A stretch of DNA of 64,000 nucleotides from Dromaius novaehollandiae (lineage: Eukaryota > Chordata > Aves > Casuariiformes > Dromaiidae). The translations under genes and the position numbers were made by a program. Positions 12,401 to 24,852 of the stretch are shown here, piece after piece; the first letter of the stretch is position 1, and the number at the start of each line of letters is the position of its first letter. Under the pieces are notes generated by a model. That model was not told the DNA's origin, searched no databases, and saw nothing but the letters and a program-made list of their open reading frames with translations. The stretch is taken from the NCBI RefSeq assembly GCF_036370855.1, contig NC_088113.1, positions 21,100,501 through 21,164,500 of the forward strand, read 5' to 3'.

Positions 12401-15400
12401 TACAGTGTGCCTTGGTATCTTATTAATTCATAATTATCCCTCCTAAAAGAATATCATTGTTTGTGAAATGACTTGGAACTTGGGAGCTAAATGGCAGCTT
12501 GACAATGGCTGCTGATAACATCGCTGCCACCAGCCGCCGCGGGCCTGCCCGAGGCTGGCTGGTGTCTAGGGCCGGTCGTCTCCCTCGTGGCTCCCGTGTT
12601 CGTTCCTTGCGCAGAGCTGGCTGTGCTGGACGAGAAGCTGTCTGTCATCCCTCCGCGTGGGGAGACGGAGGAACGGGGACCAAACCCGAAGAGTGACACT
12701 TTATTCCAGAAGAATTATCTCCTGAATCCTCCTGAGCAATATTGGCAGACATCGTGGAGCTAAGTTCTGAGTATAAAGTGTGTGTTTGAGGAGGAACTGC
12801 GTGCAAAACTTGTATCTGAGCAAGGAAGGCTATTGCAGGAGCATCATAGCAGTTAGCTGCTGTGTTTTTGCCAGCACTGTGTGCAGATGTTTGGATACTG
12901 TGAGCGTGTGCACAGAAATACCTGCCTTCAGAGTCTGGTGTACTTGTGCTGGGATTTTCAGCCAACGTGGGCAGAATGGCACTGCAATGGGGCAACGTTC
13001 CTCCAGGTCGGCCCAAGGGGAGGAAAGTGCAGGAATTCGGGGGTTAAAGCTCTGGCCTCGAGTGGGCACCTGTGAAATAAAACTCCGGCTGCGGCAAACC
13101 GCTGGCTGTCTCGGAAGTGCAGCTCTTCAGATGCTCAGCCAGCCAAACAGCAAGTCATGGGTCTGTGTTAAACCGACTGTGCTGCTCCAGAGCAGGTCAG
13201 GTGGCACCTTGAAGCGTGCGCAGGGCTCTGCTGGGCGGGCAGCTGAAAGCCTCCCCCCGAGGGGCCTAAATGTGTCCTTCAGAGCCAGCTGCCTCCAAAG
13301 CTTCTCTGAACGCATGTGGGGCCGGAGGGGCAGAAGGAAAAGAGACAAAGAGGAACATCACTGTTTGGTTTGAGGGAAGAGCTTCTCAAAGCGGGGATGC
13401 GGGTTGCATGGATCTGTACGGCAGGGCTCCTGTGAAGTGCAGCATGGTTCAGAAAAAGCAGCAGTGCTTGGTCCCAAATGGTGTCCATTCATGCCTGAAA
13501 GGCTGTTGGAGGGGTTTTGTGTTCTGTTTGCCTGAAGCTGTTGGCTTGCAGTTGATAGAGATGCTGGATATTGACATTTCAACTATAAATCTCATTTAAA
13601 ATATAGGTTTATTGGGGTGCATCCCCTGGGACTGTAGTCAAGCATGTGACATTACTGCGCAGTGGCAAATGAGCAATTAGCACATCTGTGCATGAGTCTT
13701 CTGCTGTGCAGAGCTCTCGGAGGTGTCATTAGCGTGCAGTTATGTGTCTGCCTTAAAGTGTCGTATTGTTTACGGAGTGGCCTTGAACTGTTTGAGCTTG
13801 GACAATGGCTGCTGATAATATCGCAGCCAGAAGTAGCTTGGGAGCTCGGATACGTGGAGCGTGTCGCCTGTATCATGGCAAATTGGTGACTGTGTTTGTT
13901 CATCTCCCCGTTGTGCAGCGCGTCCTGACATTGCCGGTGCTGGCAGCGGGGGAGAAGTAAGGATGCTGGTGGGCCTGTGAAGAAGAGGGTCCCATCCTGC
14001 TCTCCGAGAAGGCAGTGAAAGTTCTGCATCAAGTGCGATTTTGCTGATTGGTCTTTCCTCTCATGTTTTCAGTGGAATTGAGTGTTTGTCACCTGTGCAG
14101 CAAATCAGTGTTACTTGTAGGAAGACTGACTCCCTAGAGGAGCACGAAACTCCTGCTCTGGCTCAAGCACGCCTTCCCGGGGAGGAGGACTGCAAGACTG
14201 CAGATGTGCTAAAGGTGGGGTGTCTCCACGGACTCTGCAGTGTGGCAGAAATGAGCAACTTGCCTGAAGAGAAGTGTCTTGAGCTTCTCCTACAGATAAA
14301 GGGTTTGTCACCTGCTTCAGCTGACACCAGGCAAAGACCATGAATCTCTCCATTCTTTTGAAATGGCACCTCTCTGTGTTGACACTCCTTTAGTGACTGC
14401 TATGGACCTGAGAGGTTAGTGTGACCTGTGGTTAGGGACTATTGTCAGCCTGGTCACTGGCTAGGCATTTCGAGCAGAACATTCCCTATTTAAGTGGGGT
14501 TCCCCGCAATTCTGGTACCTGCTGGAGCTGGCAGGGAGGACAAAGGGCTGCAGGACTTGCTCTTGGTTCCCTGGCTGTGACTGGAGGAGTGTATGTTTGC
14601 TTCATGCTGTTGACTGGAGTATGTGTATTTATTTTATTTGGGTATGGAAGGGGGAAGGCAGGCAGTGTGAAGCTGCCTGCTCAGTCCTTGGTTTGTTGGT
14701 AAGGCCAGAATGGTCTGCAGTGCAGCTCAGTGAGGGTACCTTCACCTCGGGCAGCTGGCTGAGAAGTCGGTGACGAGCCTGCCTCTGAGTGTCACGGCTT
14801 GGAGAGGGCACATTTATCCATCAGCTTTGCATTTTACTTTTCCTAAGATTTTGGTGCCTTTTTCTGGTCTTTTGTATTCCTAGGCTTTTGTGCTGTGGGA
14901 CTGTTTGATGGCTACTCATCACTCAACGTCCAGCCCTCAGCACATTTCTCATCACTGGAGCAGAGAGTAAAGCAGTAGGGCAGAGTCCTTATTATTTGTT
15001 TAATGTTAGCTGTGTTTATTATGAATATTTTGTACAAAAATGATCTTTGTTTCATGATTTGGGGAATCATGAGTCATAACAGCTCATGATGAAACACTTG
15101 CATAGATGAGCTTTGTTGCTTGCATTTTGCATGGTGCACTCGGAGCACTGTTCGCTGGCTGACTGCCACGTCAATAGCTATTGCCTGGGCTACATTTTGT
15201 AGTAGCTGTCTGGGGGAAAGACCTAGCTTCTACCCTATCTAAGGGTTGCATTAAGTAAAAATAGATTCACGTTACTCAAGTGCGCTTCAAATAGTGACTC
15301 AGAATTGCCTTGGAAACTATTTCAGATCCTGAAACAGCTGATGTTGGGTGGATTATTTTGGAGAAAAAGAATAAAAGAGAGATTACAATATCTTAAATAT

Positions 15401-15548
15401 CTGTGGGCTTTTCTGTTTACTTCTCTGGATGGTTCTGTATGCCTCTTCTGTCTGAATTACTAGTGATTTGTGACCTATAAGCTTTGCACATAAGCAAAGT
15501 GGCAAAAGGAGAATTGTCTTTGTTGTACTGACTGAGTGTCATTGGCAG
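9477..15548. other. Intergenic stretch upstream of BPI-fold gene 1
   Basis: No gene is recognised here. Open frames on both strands at 9.9-10.5 kb and 12.5-14.3 kb overlap one another and lack a family signature. One splice-bounded frame at 14072-14215 (acceptor TGTTTTCAG, donor GTGGGG) is unrecognised. A diverged direct repeat of about 75 bp occurs at 12458-12535 and 13766-13835, and a nested palindrome lies at 15048-15096. No TATA-driven 5' exon for gene 1 could be fixed. A TATAAAG at 12773-12779 is the best TATA-like string but is 2.8 kb away. Confidence 0.5.
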
Positions 15549-15564
15549 GTTGTTAAGACTGAAG

Positions 15565-15627
15565 ATGCTAAAGGTGTTAGGCTTTGTCCTGTGTGGTCTG
15601 CTGATGTCATTGCAAAGTTCAAATGCA
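15565..15627 (+). other. Signal peptide of gene 1
   Basis: Residues 1-21 have a basic residue at position 3, a hydrophobic core (VLGFVLCGLLM) and small residues before a likely cut after Ala21. This marks the product as secreted. It sits in the first coding exon, as in the other two BPI-fold genes of the window. Confidence 0.8.
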
Positions 15628-18600
15628 GAAAGCACCATCATCTCTCAAGAAGCATATGAGAAGGGTGAGTAAAACCTCTCTAGCTTTATCCCAGCCATTC
15701 TGTGCATTGTATGATCATTTCCCAATGACCCTTTTCTTGCTGCTCTGCTTATGTTTGTTTATACTTTCTATTAAAGTTCTCAGCCATTGGAAATGTCAGC
15801 TCTTTTAGGAAACTGAGCAAGTCTGTTTTGTAGATCCCCTCCTCCCTAGACCCAAAGAGTTTTGAAGGTCTCATTTTTTCCATCTAGCCCACAGCAGCAG
15901 CTATTTTTGAGCTGCAGGCCACTTGAATTAAAAACAAAAATGTCTCCCTTCACCCCGAAGAAACTAAGCAAGCTTTATGCTTCCTGAGACACCCTGGCAT
16001 GTGTCTGGATAACTGAATTCTGTTGTTTGCAACTTCAGTTGACTGAGAGCATAAACTCATTGCCTGGATAGTGCATCCTTTGACTCTTCTCTCCTGTGGG
16101 AAGATATGTGAAAAAATGACAACTTGGGTGCTCTTCCATATGGTTACAGGTCATCATCCAGAGCACTAGATCTAATAGCAGTGGTTTTCTTTACAGCCTG
16201 TGAAGATTCAACAAATAGCCTTTTTGAGTCTGAAATGAGCAAATTCACGTTCCCAGAATTAAAAGTGGATTCAATAACTATCAAAGGGTGAGTTACAAAC
16301 AGAATAAAGGCTTCTGCATGATTATTTGTCTTGTGACAATGTCTAGAAGCCCAGTTGCACACTAAGGTGTCTTTGCACTGAGCACTGTTTGCATCATAGC
16401 AGAAATGTTAGTTGCAGGAGGCGTGTATGCGATGGGTAAAGGTGTGTTAAGTACATACATTACAATCCGCCCACGGGATCTACAAGCTAATTGGGGGAGA
16501 GACAGGCTTCAGCAAACAACTTTGAGCTGGGACCCCATCCACAAGGGATTATCTGGAGAGAAATGACAAGACAGAATAAAACCAAAAGCATTTTATTGGA
16601 TAAATGTCTCTTATTTGACAAGAAAAGATGCAGTCTTGGACGCCTGCCTTGCAAAAGCCAGCCTCATTTCTGTCCATTCTCTCTTTACATTTCATTTTCT
16701 GCCTGAGCTGTTTAGGGACAGTTCTTCCTGCTACTCTGTGTTTGACTGTACATTCTTGTTCATGTTTGTAAAAGCAAATAAAGGGCCCTGCAGGAGCTGC
16801 TTGGTTTGACACTCTGAGCCTAGATATCTTTGCTGCTCATATTTTCTGGTCTCATTTCACAGGCTGTACATCATGAATGTTACAATTCTTCCAATAAAGG
16901 CCAAGTGCATCCCTGGAGCTGGGGTCAAGGTGTACTTTTCCACTCTTCTGAGTATCTTTGGTACTTGGTGAGTGCTGGCCAGAAACTCTTCTGGAGTTCG
17001 ATTTCCTTTCAGCAGCATAGGAGAAGTATAAGGAAGGTTTCTGTATGGGCAAGAGGAGGGAGAGGAAATGAGGTTTTTCTGTCAAGAAACTCTGCAGAAA
17101 CAAAACACTATTTCAGGATCCAGTGTAACTACATATGTTGAGTAGTTTTTGTTGGAAACTGAGGTTTCCCAAAAGGATTGTCCAGAGAGCAGGCTCTGGG
17201 AAGGGCAGTAATGATGGTAGATCCTGATGGAGGTGGGTTTTAATCTGAGTATAGCTGCCTTCGCCTACAGAAAGCAGATCCCAGTGATGGTGCATGGTAG
17301 ATATTCAGTGAAACCTTGTCTCTCCAGTGGAAATGTCCTTGTGCCTGGCGTGGTCACTGTCACTGTGAGGTTAAACTGCAGCGCACTGGTTCTGCTGGAA
17401 GGCTACTCGCCAGACAACAGCTCTGTTGGTGTCAGGGACTACACATGTGACGCGAGTCTGATAGATGTCGAAATAAGCTTGAGGTGAGTGCTGCTGATTT
17501 TTCACAAGCACAGATCTTTGTGGGATAGGGCCCTGTGCTAAGGCATGTCAACAGCCTTTAAATCTCCATTTGATACAGCTTGTATTTCTGATTTACCACC
17601 TTTGTTTTGGACTTGTTTGGGCAGCATAGCTGTTTGAGTGACCAGAGAAAGGTTTCCTTCATGTCTCTGTTTATCAGTGTCACAGACTGAGACACTTTTG
17701 ATTTTGGTCTCTGCTTGGCAGGTTGATCTGTGCCTCTGTGCTTGGGCAATGACTTGCACAGATGCCAGTCCACCAAGATACTGTCCTACTGTTTGATTCT
17801 CCCCATCCTTTTCTTAGATGTAAACTATTTTATATTTTAGACTAACTCACAGCAATGTATTTTATCCAGAGGCTTGGGCTACACCCATGCAGAGGGGCAT
17901 ATACTCTGTTTAGACTGATACAGGCTTCTCACCACATTGCACGAGCTGTGGGGCACTGTAAACGTGAAGACTGGGATCTAGCAGATGCAGCCTGTGCTGC
18001 TGCAGAGGGAGGACTAACGCACACGCCGTCAGCGCAGACCACAGCCTCACCGATGTGGCTGGTCAGCTGTGGTCTCTCTGGGCCCAGCCCTTGTCATGGG
18101 AGGCTCTCGAGAACGAGCCTTGCGAACCAGCCTGCGGTTGTGGACCTGACTGGCCTGGAGACAGCTAGGAGATGAGGGCTGCTGCGGTTTGCTTGCTCTC
18201 TGTTCGCAGGGGAAGAATAAACTCATTTGCGTGCTGAGACTGCCCTCTCCTGAGGCAGCAGCCTGGTGGCAGCACTTAAAAAGTCTCCTGACGATCACCT
18301 CCCTCTCCCTTCTCTCAAGTGCTTTTGTCTGATAATGGCTTGTTCTGTTTCAAAATAGTTTCATTTTGTCTGCAGCAATGTTGACTTAAGCGTGGAAGCA
18401 ACGTTGAGAAACAACATCCTGTTTGAGTTAAAAAACAAGGTACAGCTCATTTCTGATTACGTTTCCTAAAGCCCTGAGAAAGAAAAGACAGTTTCTCTCA
18501 CTCAGCTCCTCCAGGCATAGACAGGGAGCAGACGCTTCGTAAGGTCTCCTTTTGCCAACCCTCACTGCTGATACGAAGCAGAGCCTTGGCTCCGCAGTTT

Positions 18601-21600
18601 GGTCTTCCTGACCACGAGTGGAGATGTCAGCTCTCCAGAGCTGCAGCAGATGGTTTCCCTGCTAGGAGAAGGAAGTGAGCTGTAGCTCTGGTAGCCCCTT
18701 AAAGCCTTCTGAGCAGCGTGAGCTGTCCTCCTATGCCCCATCTCTAGAGGAAGAGATCTCTGCTCAGTTCTGCAGTGCTAAGCAGTAACAGCATCTCTGA
18801 ACCAAAGTGTGACAGTGGGTGATACGCTGCCACCTATAAAAGGGGGGAAAGGAACAGCCCTAGTTTTTCCCTGACTTCTCTATAAAATCTCTGAGCCTGG
18901 AATGGAATAACTTTCTCTTGTGTTTCAGACACCTAAAATACTTTCAAGTTGCTTTTCCATTGGGCACAGGAAGCTGCTGCATCGTATAAATTGTGAGTGA
19001 GGCACTCATTCTCATTTTCCTTGTTATACCTGATAATCTCGGTGGAGAGATACCCCGGTGCTTTCCTGTTCTGGCCAGATGTTTGTTGTGTACCGAGATG
19101 CTGTTGGGCACGCTGTATGTGACAGTATACAGTGTATAACTGGACACACCTTGATCTATTACCAGCTGTAAGACAGAGCATCACCAGAATGCTCACTAAT
19201 TATGTAGAGATGATGCTCTATTTTTAAACACTGCCAGAAACTTACGGAACGGAGAAACTGGGAGGGGAGCGGACTGGACGTGGTTCTTCCTAGGTAATGT
19301 CTTCCTATGTGGCTGTTTCAATCCAGGTCTATGAAGAGCTAATTGCAGCTGTAATGGGGGGCCTATAGGAAGTTCAGGCATGTAAAGGTTAGCTTTCATC
19401 GCAAACTGTCTTTTCATTTTCTCTTGTATCAGTTGTTAACTGATATTTCTGTTTTGTTTTTGTCCACAAATTGCTGAAAGTCAGTATCCTTGTTACATAA
19501 ATTTGAGGATAGCTAAGAAATTCTTTGGGAGAGATGGCCTGTATTTCAAGATATTTTATGCAGTTTTGAAAATTTTATTGGAGGGGTTATATTGATTGGG
19601 ATTTTGTCCTACTCTTTGAACTGGACTGAGTCTTCACTTTTTTTAAAAAAACAAACAAAAATCTATATACCAAGCAGACTTGTTTTGATGCCTATTTAAG
19701 TTGATTTAGGTCATCTAATATCGTTCAGTAGCAACTCAAAATCATAGCCTTCCGTCTGATCTGATATTTTACCCGGGTTTCCCCCATAAATCTCTTTCTG
19801 TTTCCATGCAGCTGTAATTGCATTTGAGACAGGGAAAATCATATATGTGCCCAAGCCCCCCAAAGTACATAACTACTCCATTGAAATACCTCTGCAGGTA
19901 AGTGCAAGCTGTGAGTGTCGTTTCTGAGACTGAAGTTTCACAACTTTTTGCTTGATAGTTTCTGAGCAGTTTGAGCTTCATTTCCTCTCTGACGCTAATC
20001 AGAGACACAGTTGGTAGAAAAGCTGTTGTGTGGTTCATCAGCTGTCAAGATTCACTTGGAATTCATGCAGAATGGTTCTCCTGCTCTTGCTCACATCTAG
20101 TAGCATGTGCGCGTTGAAACCTATGTAATTAAGGGGTTTCTCCCATAGTGAATGCGTGGTGTTGTCTTTGCTTTCAGACTCAATATGAGACCAGTGATGG
20201 GAAGAGAATTCCCATTCCATCTCTGCCAGCCAGCCCTGAGGTGATGCTGGCAGCAAATGGCACAACTGAAACCATTGGGGAGAATACGTTTACCACTATC
20301 CTCTCCCGCATAGTCTTTGAGAAACCCAAGACCATCCCTTGCACCCCTGAAACAGTGAGTGATGCAACTGTCTGCATTGTTCAAGTTTCCATTCGGTGTG
20401 GCTCTTAGCACAGCATTTTGGACCAGTGCCTGGTCCTAAGTTCCTGGCTTTTTTGCACCGCTAACATTCCAATGCTTATTGCTTCTTCATTAAATGTGTG
20501 TTTTCAGGTACTACATTTGCATAAAATCTCTGACTTTCTGGAGTTGCAGCTTTGAACACCTGTGCAGCTGTTGCTGCAGAGCTCAGAGAGCCTATTGTAA
20601 AGCTATCTATTCTAATTGCGGTTTCTATATATTCCTCAATTGCCTGAAAGGGCTTGGAAGCAGCTGTTGAAAAGCCATAGAAAACCTGATTGAGGAAGAA
20701 CCTACTAGGTTTGTTTAGATTATGAAAAGAGAAACTGCCTTCAAACTCCATTGAGAAGAATAAAAAGCACTGTAAAGAGAAGTTAGCTTGGGAACCAGTG
20801 GGTCGTTGTGGTCTTCTCGTTACCAGCATATATCATTTGTGAGGAAGGCTTCATGTAGCCGAAGGAAGCGGTGTCCCCCTGCCCAATCCTTCTGGGAGGA
20901 GGTGGACCGTGTCTGGGTCTTTAACGTTCGTCTTTGAGGCAACGGGGCATTTCCAGCTGATGCTTGTTTCCCTCAAACAGTTCCCAGAGACTCGTGCTCT
21001 TGAGGCGGCCCTCAACGATACAGTTGTGTCTAAGGTGAGCCTGTCCCAAATCCGTGGATGTTGTTTCCCTGCTGTATCCTAAACCTCTCATTACTTAGCC
21101 CACTGCCAAGCAGCACTCTCTCCTCTCCTGACCGCGTGACTTGCAGTTGGTACCTGGTATCTTCCCGCAGTTCCGCAGCTTCTCGCCATTGCGAGAGGCC
21201 GTGCTGCTGCACCGCACCCAGAGGTGCGGGAGCGGTGGGGAACGCTGAGGAGCAGGAGGCAAAGGCCTGGGCGAGGGGCCAAGGCAGCCTTGCAGCTTCC
21301 CTGCTAAATTTGCACTGTGCTGAGGACACCAAGGGGAGAAAGCTCCTACTGAGACTGTGTGGGCAGTTGGCCCGGCAGCAACACCTCCTGCCCCGCCTGA
21401 CCCCGAGGGTTCACTCTGTGCTGTCCCGTTGCCCCGCTGCCTGTCCCGGTTGTCCCTGTGCTAGCTCTGGTTGGATGTCTGCTTCGGTCTGAGCCTAGTT
21501 CTGGCCTCTCCCTGCCTTGCAGTGCCCGGCGTGCTCATCGTCCCCTTTCTCGCTCGTCGTCATTGTTGAAGTGGTCACGCCTTTGAAGGTCCATCTGGAT

Positions 21601-23986
21601 GTGAACTTGTGCACCATGAATATTTCTCTTAACCTGGAGATAATGAGTAAAAAAGGAAATGAGAGCTTGCTGGTTCTTGCTCTCCTGGAGGCTGTAAGTG
21701 CTGGGACCAAGGCTTCTGTTGAAAGTCAGTGGCTAAGCGTGGGGGACAGAGGGGAGGGAGGGGAACCCATGTGTGGAGTCTGATGGGTAAATGGCAAAAT
21801 GTGAATTTGTTCATTTACATCAATAAATTGAGTAGAAACCCTTGGATGAATTTCAGCTGAAAAAGGCACTAATAACTGAAGCCTATGCACGGATAATTTT
21901 TTTTTTTAATACAGAGCCCAGTGTTGCTTATGTTTTATGTAGTGGTTTGTAGTGCTGAGATCAATTCGGATGCAGTTTTGGTGATCTGCTCTCCTGTCCT
22001 CATTGCAGAAACTCGATTTGGCAGCCACTCTTCACGTCACTGAAGGGGAAGTGCAGTTCAGCGTGGCCCTTGACAGGTAGGACGTTCTCGAGGCCCTTTA
22101 TGCAGACGGGCTCCCTGCATTGCCTGCTTTAGCCGTTTGGAGAGACCCTGTGGCTGCTGCCCTACCTCGCCTGTTCTCCTCTCTCCGCAGCCTGGCTCTC
22201 TCGCTGGTTTCCTCAGTCAACGGCACCGCGGATGTAAGTCCCGTGTTTCGCCAGCCCGGTGCTACGCGGAGCCGTGCAGGCAGCGCTCCGGCAGCTGGGC
22301 AGACCTGGCTCCGCTCTGTCCTTCCAGGGAGCCAGCAGTGCACTGGCCCCGGAGGCAGGAGAGTCCTTCCCTCCCCTCTGAGAGGGATTAAAGGTGCATT
22401 GAGAAAGGAAGGGGAGAGCAGTTGAGGTGTTCTCTGTTCCTGTGCTCTTCTGTCCCTACAGCCACTAGGAGCCAAGATGCATCACTAAAGAGGCAGCGTG
22501 TACAAGCTTTTGCAGGGTTGTAGCGAACACCCTACAGCAGGTTGAGGGCAGGAGTGGGGGACAAACCTCTGACAATGCTGTGTGATGCAGAAACACCCTC
22601 TGCTCTGGCTTCTGCTAACATGACAGTGATGTGCAAAGCCTGTCTAGCAGAAATCCACTTACTACTAGGTGGTGTTGGGTAGGCTTTCAGCAATGCACTT
22701 TTTTGATTTTCTTACTAAGTCATCTCTGTTTTTCAGGTTAAACTACTTCAGAAACCCTTGAGAGCTTTTGTTCAAGAAGTTATAATAAATGAAATCAATT
22801 GTAAGTCCTCAAGGATGTTTTCTCCACTGATTTCTTGTTAGTCATAAACCAAATTATATAAGCCAAAAATGTTCTTTGGAGTAGTTCAAGTGTATGTCCT
22901 TTGCTGGAGCAGTTGCATGTTCTACAAGTATTAACTCATAAAAGGCAAGCTGAGTCTTTGGAATCTTGCTTATACACAGCCATCAACTTGGCTCTTAGAC
23001 TGTGCTGTTTATGTGCTACAGCAATAAATTTATATCGTATGAAGATGTGGGTGTTCGGGGGGAACTGAACAGTAAAGTCCAAAAGTGGAGCATCTCCAGA
23101 TGCATGCACCAAATCTGTCTGTCCCTTTACATGGTAAGAAGATATTTGTACTAAGAATCAAGCAAAGGGAGCATGTCTCCCCTGGAGTAACTTTCCTGTA
23201 TTATAAATGCACTTAGGCTTTTGCAAATGTGAAAGAGATTTTTTCAGTATCTGCACTGCATTTTTACTGCTACATCCTTTTGCCCCTCATCCTGGTTCTA
23301 ACCCAACCTTAACAGGGAGAGTAAGACAGGCCAAGGGTGTTAATCTTTGTACTTGTTTATTTCAGCGTATCTCAAAATTGGAAAAATCCCAATACTTAGG
23401 ATCCCAGGACTGACGTACACAGCTGTCGACTGCCGCGCTGCACAGGTAAGCGCTCTGTCTTCAGGGTGAGCCTCCTCTTCCATAGTGCTCTTCCTCTTCT
23501 CTGCAGTGTCTCAGTGTGCAGTGACTTATTTAAATACCATGCTTAAAATGTCCAGCGAATGTTCTGTAGAACCAAATACCTCAGAGACTACCTCCTCTCC
23601 ATAAGCTGTAGTTGGCCTATTATGTTTGCTGCTAACAGGACGTATGAACGTGTTGTCATTTTTCTCAGAAACCTACTGTACGTGTTGCAGCCAGGCCAGG
23701 GCTTACAGGGGCCCTCACCATTTGTTTTTATTTGTGGCTTTCCGCACAGTGGGTTCACTCCGTATGTGAATTCTGCCACTTGTATGAGGACATCTCATTA
23801 AAAAGAATTGTGCCCCTGCAACACTGGAGTTGTCTTGCAAATGGTGATTTCCTGATAGTCTTAAATCAAAGGCTGGGTAGATGTAGCCGTACTGACTTAA
23901 ATGCTTCCTCCCTTCTACAGCTGCAATATAGATATATCCTTAGAAGCAGATCAGCTGATTGTGTTCCAGTGTTGCCATTTGCCTAG
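15565..23986 (+). CDS. BPI-fold family B protein (gene 1), secreted
   Basis: Coding exons: 15565-15664, 16197-16287, 16863-16967, 17328-17483, 18376-18439, 18929-18992, 19812-19897, 20178-20354, 20981-21034, 21523-21693, 22009-22076, 22191-22233, 22737-22800 and 23366-23445, plus an uncertain last exon ending at 23986. The first 14 exons encode 441 residues without a stop, and phases match the two other BPI-fold genes here. The start MLKVLGFVLCGLLMSLQSSNA is a signal peptide, and the acceptor ATTGGCAG lies 16 nt before the ATG. C116 and C139 (exon 4) and C180 (exon 6) are candidates for the family disulfide. N-glycosylation sequons are many, for example N69, N115 and N129. Family members are elongated two-barrel lipid-binding proteins that often bind lipopolysaccharide. 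The exact orthologue is not recognised; a BPIFB member of the avian cluster is the safe call. Confidence 0.85.
23750..23986 (+). other. Uncertain terminal coding exon of gene 1
   Basis: Exon 14 ends in phase 0 at 23445. Downstream, the phase-0 frame that starts after the acceptor TTTCCGCACAG (23749) stays open to TAG at 23984-23986. It contains GDFLIVLNQRLG from 23843, which aligns with the TENP tail DYVLIPCNLKL and the OCX36 tail GMLVILV. A second strong acceptor (CCCTTCTACAG, 23920) would give a 21-residue end in the same frame. A third (TTCTCTGCAG, 23518) would give only CLSVQ before a stop. I cannot choose between them by eye. Confidence 0.4.
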
Positions 23987-24846
23987 GCCAGCACAGGACA
24001 AGCTAGGCAGAAGTGTTTGCATTTACATGGGTCTTGAAAGGTTTCTTATATCCATGAAGTTAATGCAATGGAAAATGGATTTTTTCCTGCCCACCTAAGC
24101 AAGCCTTTAGTGATTAATGCTGTTAAGTGTTGTTTTTTTTAAAAGAGAGAGAGAAGAAAAGGAGGAGGCAACAAATTCAATTTTATAATGTGCTTTGGAT
24201 TTCATGTCTATGAAGAATGTTTGCTTTGTGAAAGAAATGTTTCCTTCTTCTAGAAAGAATTTTCAAAAATATTTTATCTCCCTAAAATCCCCTTGTTTCC
24301 ATAGCTGCATTTTGGTGCTAATGGGCTTCATAGCTTCATAATTCTTTGTCTCTCTTCTTGCATTGGTACAAGGCTAAATTCTATTGCAGAATAGATATGT
24401 TCGGCTAGGAAAGAAACTTAGCAGAAGAGAGGATCCGTTCTTTGCTTGTGAAATTAGTTGAGCTTTTTCATTTGTTGTTCTCCTAGCGCTGTATTGTGTG
24501 CCATAACTACCACAAGAAAAAGAAAAACTGACGTACAGGATGAGTTGCTTGCTGTCGCGTCTCTTACACTGAACAGCAAAGACAGAGACCGTCATGAGTG
24601 AAGATATTTTAATTCATATAATTCTTTATTCTAAAACGTTGATTACTTTTTTTTAATGGGGGAAAAACTCCTACATCTGCTTTAGAATTACAGTTAAGGA
24701 AGTACAGAGGATCCAAACAGTCTCTTTGTTAAAAATACATTCTACTAGAAGTGCTGTTTTCCGAAATCAATGATGTGTTTGGTTATATGCTTCAAGGGAA
24801 AGTTTGGGACATTGGTTACTGTTCTTGCTTTCTTTTGGCTGCTCTA

Positions 24847-24852
24847 AATAAA
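24847..24852 (+). terminator. Possible polyadenylation signal AATAAA for gene 1
   Basis: A canonical AATAAA lies 861 nt after the last in-frame stop considered for gene 1. It is the first canonical hexamer on the plus strand there that I noticed, but without a firm last exon it cannot be tied to the gene. Confidence 0.3.

Noticed and set aside
23797-23802. ATTAAA as a polyadenylation signal for gene 1
   Set aside because: It lies inside the best candidate for the terminal coding exon.
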